From positions 1,860,001 to 1,924,000 of the forward strand of contig JAGPXD010000007.1 in assembly GCA_020746995.1 (NCBI GenBank): DNA of 64,000 bases. The letters run 5' to 3'. The notes under the pieces are model-generated. The model was given only the letters and a program-made list of their open reading frames with translations. It was not told the origin of the DNA and did no database searches. Every line of letters begins with the position of its first letter. The first letter of the stretch is position 1. This document shows, piece by piece, positions 61,504 through 64,000 of this stretch. Origin of the DNA: Plectosphaerella cucumerina. Taxonomy: Eukaryota; Ascomycota; Sordariomycetes; Glomerellales; Plectosphaerellaceae. The translations under genes were made by a program, and so were the position numbers.

Positions 61504-64000
61504 AGGTGAGTCGGGTGGGCAATAAATGTGGACGAGTTGGTCGATAGGAGAAATAAACGTGAGTTGCATGAACCACGGATGAAGCAGAGAGACAGGTGAA
61601 TGGCGGATAACAGGTGAGTCGGCTATCATCACAGCACGAACGGGTTGGAGACACAATAGAAGCGGACAAACAGTTGGTCAGTTGCCAGGCCATGTCTTAA
61701 CGGGTAGAAAGAGAAGGGGGATGAAGCCGAAGGTGAGGCGGACATTCTTGCACTCCGAATCATTCGAACATACAATAGGAGCGGACAATCACGTAGTGAG
61801 TCGTTATGTCAAGCCTGAGCAGGAAAGACATGCTATGTGAACGGGCAAAACACCCGACTCGGACAGCAGGAGGTGCATCACTAGATAAACCAGTTCTCCA
61901 AGCTCACTAGAGCGCAGCTGAGCAGACTGTTAGATTATTAGGACTTGGACAGATAGCGACTCAACTCAAACCGAGAGAGCAGGGGGGAGTCTGGGCGGAC
62001 GACAAAGCCATCTGGCTGCCTGCATAAACCTAGTAGCCGACGCTCATGAGATAGAATAGGCAGTGAACGTGCAGCTACTTTGCCACCCTCTCGAGGCAGA
62101 TGCAGTATAAGCCTGGATCAGGGAGATATGAGGACGATGTGGCGCCAAAACCAGAGGAGACCTGGCTAACGGCCACTTGACCGGTGTTACCAGGGACTTG
62201 AGTCTTAGCCTCCTGCTTTCAAAAGACCTCTCTCCTCGCACTTAGATGGATGACTAAGTGGCTAGGCAGCTAGCAGACGACGTGACATCCTGATCCAGGA
62301 GAAAAGTGCCTCGGAAGGCTTCGTTGTCCCACAGCCGTCGGGTGTTGTGGCTGAGCTGCACCCATCCAGCAGAGTACAGACGGGCCTGGAGACCTGGCGA
62401 GGAAACCAGCCAGCACTCGCAAGTAATCGGTATGCACAGCCCGAATGCCTGCATGACATGCTGGCCCATGAGTCTCTATTGGCCCAGGCTCTTTCGCCAA
62501 AGACATCGGACGTGCGTGATTCGAGATCGGCCCAGACTCAATGCACTTGCATGTGTGTAGCTGGAGTCCCTGAAGTGGGCAGTTGAGGCTTCATTTGGAG
62601 TGCGCCCTATGAGAATGTAAGACAATGTTCATTCTGAAGGAGTCCAGGGCCGAATCGAGAAACCACGCCTACTAGACAGGCATCTAAAGAGCCAGTTTTG
62701 CCCGCAGACAATGAGGAAACGGGCTGTAAGAAGCCGAAAGACGCCTTTGAATCTTCGGAGACATGCAGTGGTAATCTGCAACTTGCGATACAAGGGAAAG
62801 GGATGCAAAGGACGATTGTGAGGCAGCAAGCAGGTGGCTTCGAAGCGTAGAGTTGAAAAAGCAGAAATCAAACAGGACGTCAAGATCCATCAAAACATAA
62901 GCGCCTTCGAAAGCAAAGTCCCAGACTGGAAGTGGAACGCCCCTGTGGTACAGAAACAACAGCGGAGCGGACCAACTGTGGCGTAGCGGAACAGGGGGAA
63001 TGGCTTTCAACTTGTGGCGCATGAATCACGCCCGGAGCCCTCCAGAAAACCAGGCTTCAAAACTCCCTCCCATTTCCCCAACCCCTGCCAAATAAAAACC
63101 CTGTCATCAACCACCCGCCGACCAGGTTTCATCCTCCTCCTCCTCCCTGCGAGCAACAAAAATGTCGCGCATCGGAAGACAAGACCACCAACAGCCTATC
63201 TCCCCGTGTGGGCAGGTCCATCCATCAAACCAGAAAGCCGTGCCGTGCAGGGTACATTAAGAGGACCGGCCCTCCCAGGTTGGTCCGAGGTCCGTGTAAG
63301 TTGCGCCCAAACGCCGAGGATCCAATAAAAAACCCCTGAGATGAGAGAAGAGTCCCTGCAGAAAAAGGGACAGAAAAAGGGCCACCTTGAAGACCATCCA
63401 GGCCCGCACCGTCACGCCTGGGTGGGGTTTATCGACCTGGAGGTAACATGTGAGCTCGGATCAGGGAGATATACGACAGGGACGAGGACTCACATATGCC
63501 CCGTGCCCGGTGGACCGCCACATGGGGCATGTATGGTGCTCGGCCGGAGCTGGTGACATCGGCACACTCAACCGGAGAGTGATTCTTGGCGGGTGACGTG
63601 AGGCTCGAAGGGACGAGTCGACCGATGACCATGTTGACAAGCGGTAAGGTGGCTGGCCTAATCCTCCGGCCCGGATGGCACCGGCACGGGAGGATCGGGT
63701 CTCGGCTTGGGGAGCGGCTTGGCCGCATGATGAGATGATGAAGTGGCGGAAGACATCTTGAGGGGGAAGGAGGGGAGTGGTTCGTGAGACGTGAGGCGGT
63801 CGTTCGCTCAGTGGGGGTCGATATCGAGAGGTGTTCGACTTTCAACGACTGGAGGACGGACGAGCTCTCTCCACGACAGGCGGCGGACGACACGGCATGT
63901 ATTATAGACGAAGAGGACGCTTCGGCTCGGACCGCGCTGGGTGTCTCAGACGACAACCCTCGAGCTCGGACTGCGCGGGCTGGACGGGATCTGTCATGCT
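61504..64000. other. Gene-poor right end, no gene supported
   Basis: 2.5 kb without a recognisable coding block, tRNA or transposon. A 32-codon minus frame at 63658-63756, rich in Pro and Ser, is the only frame with unusual composition. I cannot support it as a gene. Confidence 0.45.

Noticed and set aside
63658..63756. A 32-codon Pro/Ser-rich minus-strand frame
   Set aside because: Too short to judge, no splice donor to extend it and no recognisable family.

Overview
This window looks like nuclear DNA of a filamentous ascomycete, most likely a Sordariomycete. The reasons are GC-rich coding sequence, short introns (49-146 nt) with GTRNGT-type donors, CTRAC/CTGAC branch points and CAG/TAG acceptors, and gene families typical of that group (GH75 chitosanase, DUF726, Tag1-like, mug190-type SMP/C2 protein). 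Order and species cannot be settled from the sequence alone. I rebuilt 21 spliced or intact protein genes by placing introns so that reading frames close and conserved motifs join. I also found two short single-exon candidates, one tRNA-Gly, one decayed kinase gene and several simple repeats.

Layout. 0.8-2.8 kb: tri-snRNP factor SNU66/SART1 (+). 3.1-4.0 kb: two very small genes (-). 4.4-7.3 kb: Tag1-like vacuolar membrane protein (-). 8.9-9.9 kb: GH75 chitosanase (+). 10.3-11.4 kb: ornithine carbamoyltransferase (+), convergent with acetolactate synthase regulatory subunit ILV6 (-, 11.6-12.6 kb). 13.4-15.5 kb: KH-domain splicing-type protein with a 22-nt microexon (+). 16.2-17.3 kb: TRAPPC13 (+). 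17.3-23.1 kb: gene-poor stretch with a kinase pseudogene. 23.2-26.8 kb: DENN-domain Rab-GEF-type protein with a C1 finger (+). 27.3-28.4 kb: SEC17 (-), head-to-head with a GatC/Gta3-like mitochondrial amidotransferase subunit (+, 28.8-29.5 kb). 30.0-32.3 kb: DUF726/Mil1-like lipase-fold protein (-). 34.0-35.8 kb: Y-family DNA polymerase iota (-). 36.1 kb: tRNA-Gly(GCC). 37.2-38.5 kb: disordered S/TP-rich protein (+). 39.7-43.5 kb: SMP/C2 tricalbin-like protein (+). 43.9-47.8 kb: RRP12 (+). 48.3-49.1 kb: SNARE VTI1 (-). 50.9-52.6 kb: FAD-dependent oxidoreductase (+). 52.8-53.8 kb: COX11 with a GC-AG intron (-), divergent from RPL26/uL24 (+, 54.2-54.8 kb). 56.4-59.2 kb: large disordered protein with an N-terminal eIF4E-binding-type motif (-). 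60.9-61.5 kb: 21-bp minisatellite in a gene-poor 4.8 kb end.

The genes do not form a biosynthetic cluster. They are mostly single-copy housekeeping genes. Recurrent themes are membrane traffic (TRAPPC13, DENN protein, SEC17, VTI1, Mil1-like, Tag1-like, SMP/C2), RNA and ribosome biology (SNU66, KH protein, RRP12, RPL26, putative eIF4E-binding protein, tRNA-Gly), mitochondrial function (OTC, ILV6, GatC-like, COX11) and DNA damage tolerance (Pol iota). OTC and ILV6 are neighbouring amino-acid biosynthesis genes. OTC has a perfect TGAGTCA Gcn4/CPC1-type site upstream and ILV6 an imperfect one. I saw no transposon, CRISPR array or clear new multi-gene system. The best candidates for new biology are the 56-residue membrane protein, the putative eIF4E-binding protein, the S/TP-rich unknown and the GPI-like chitosanase.
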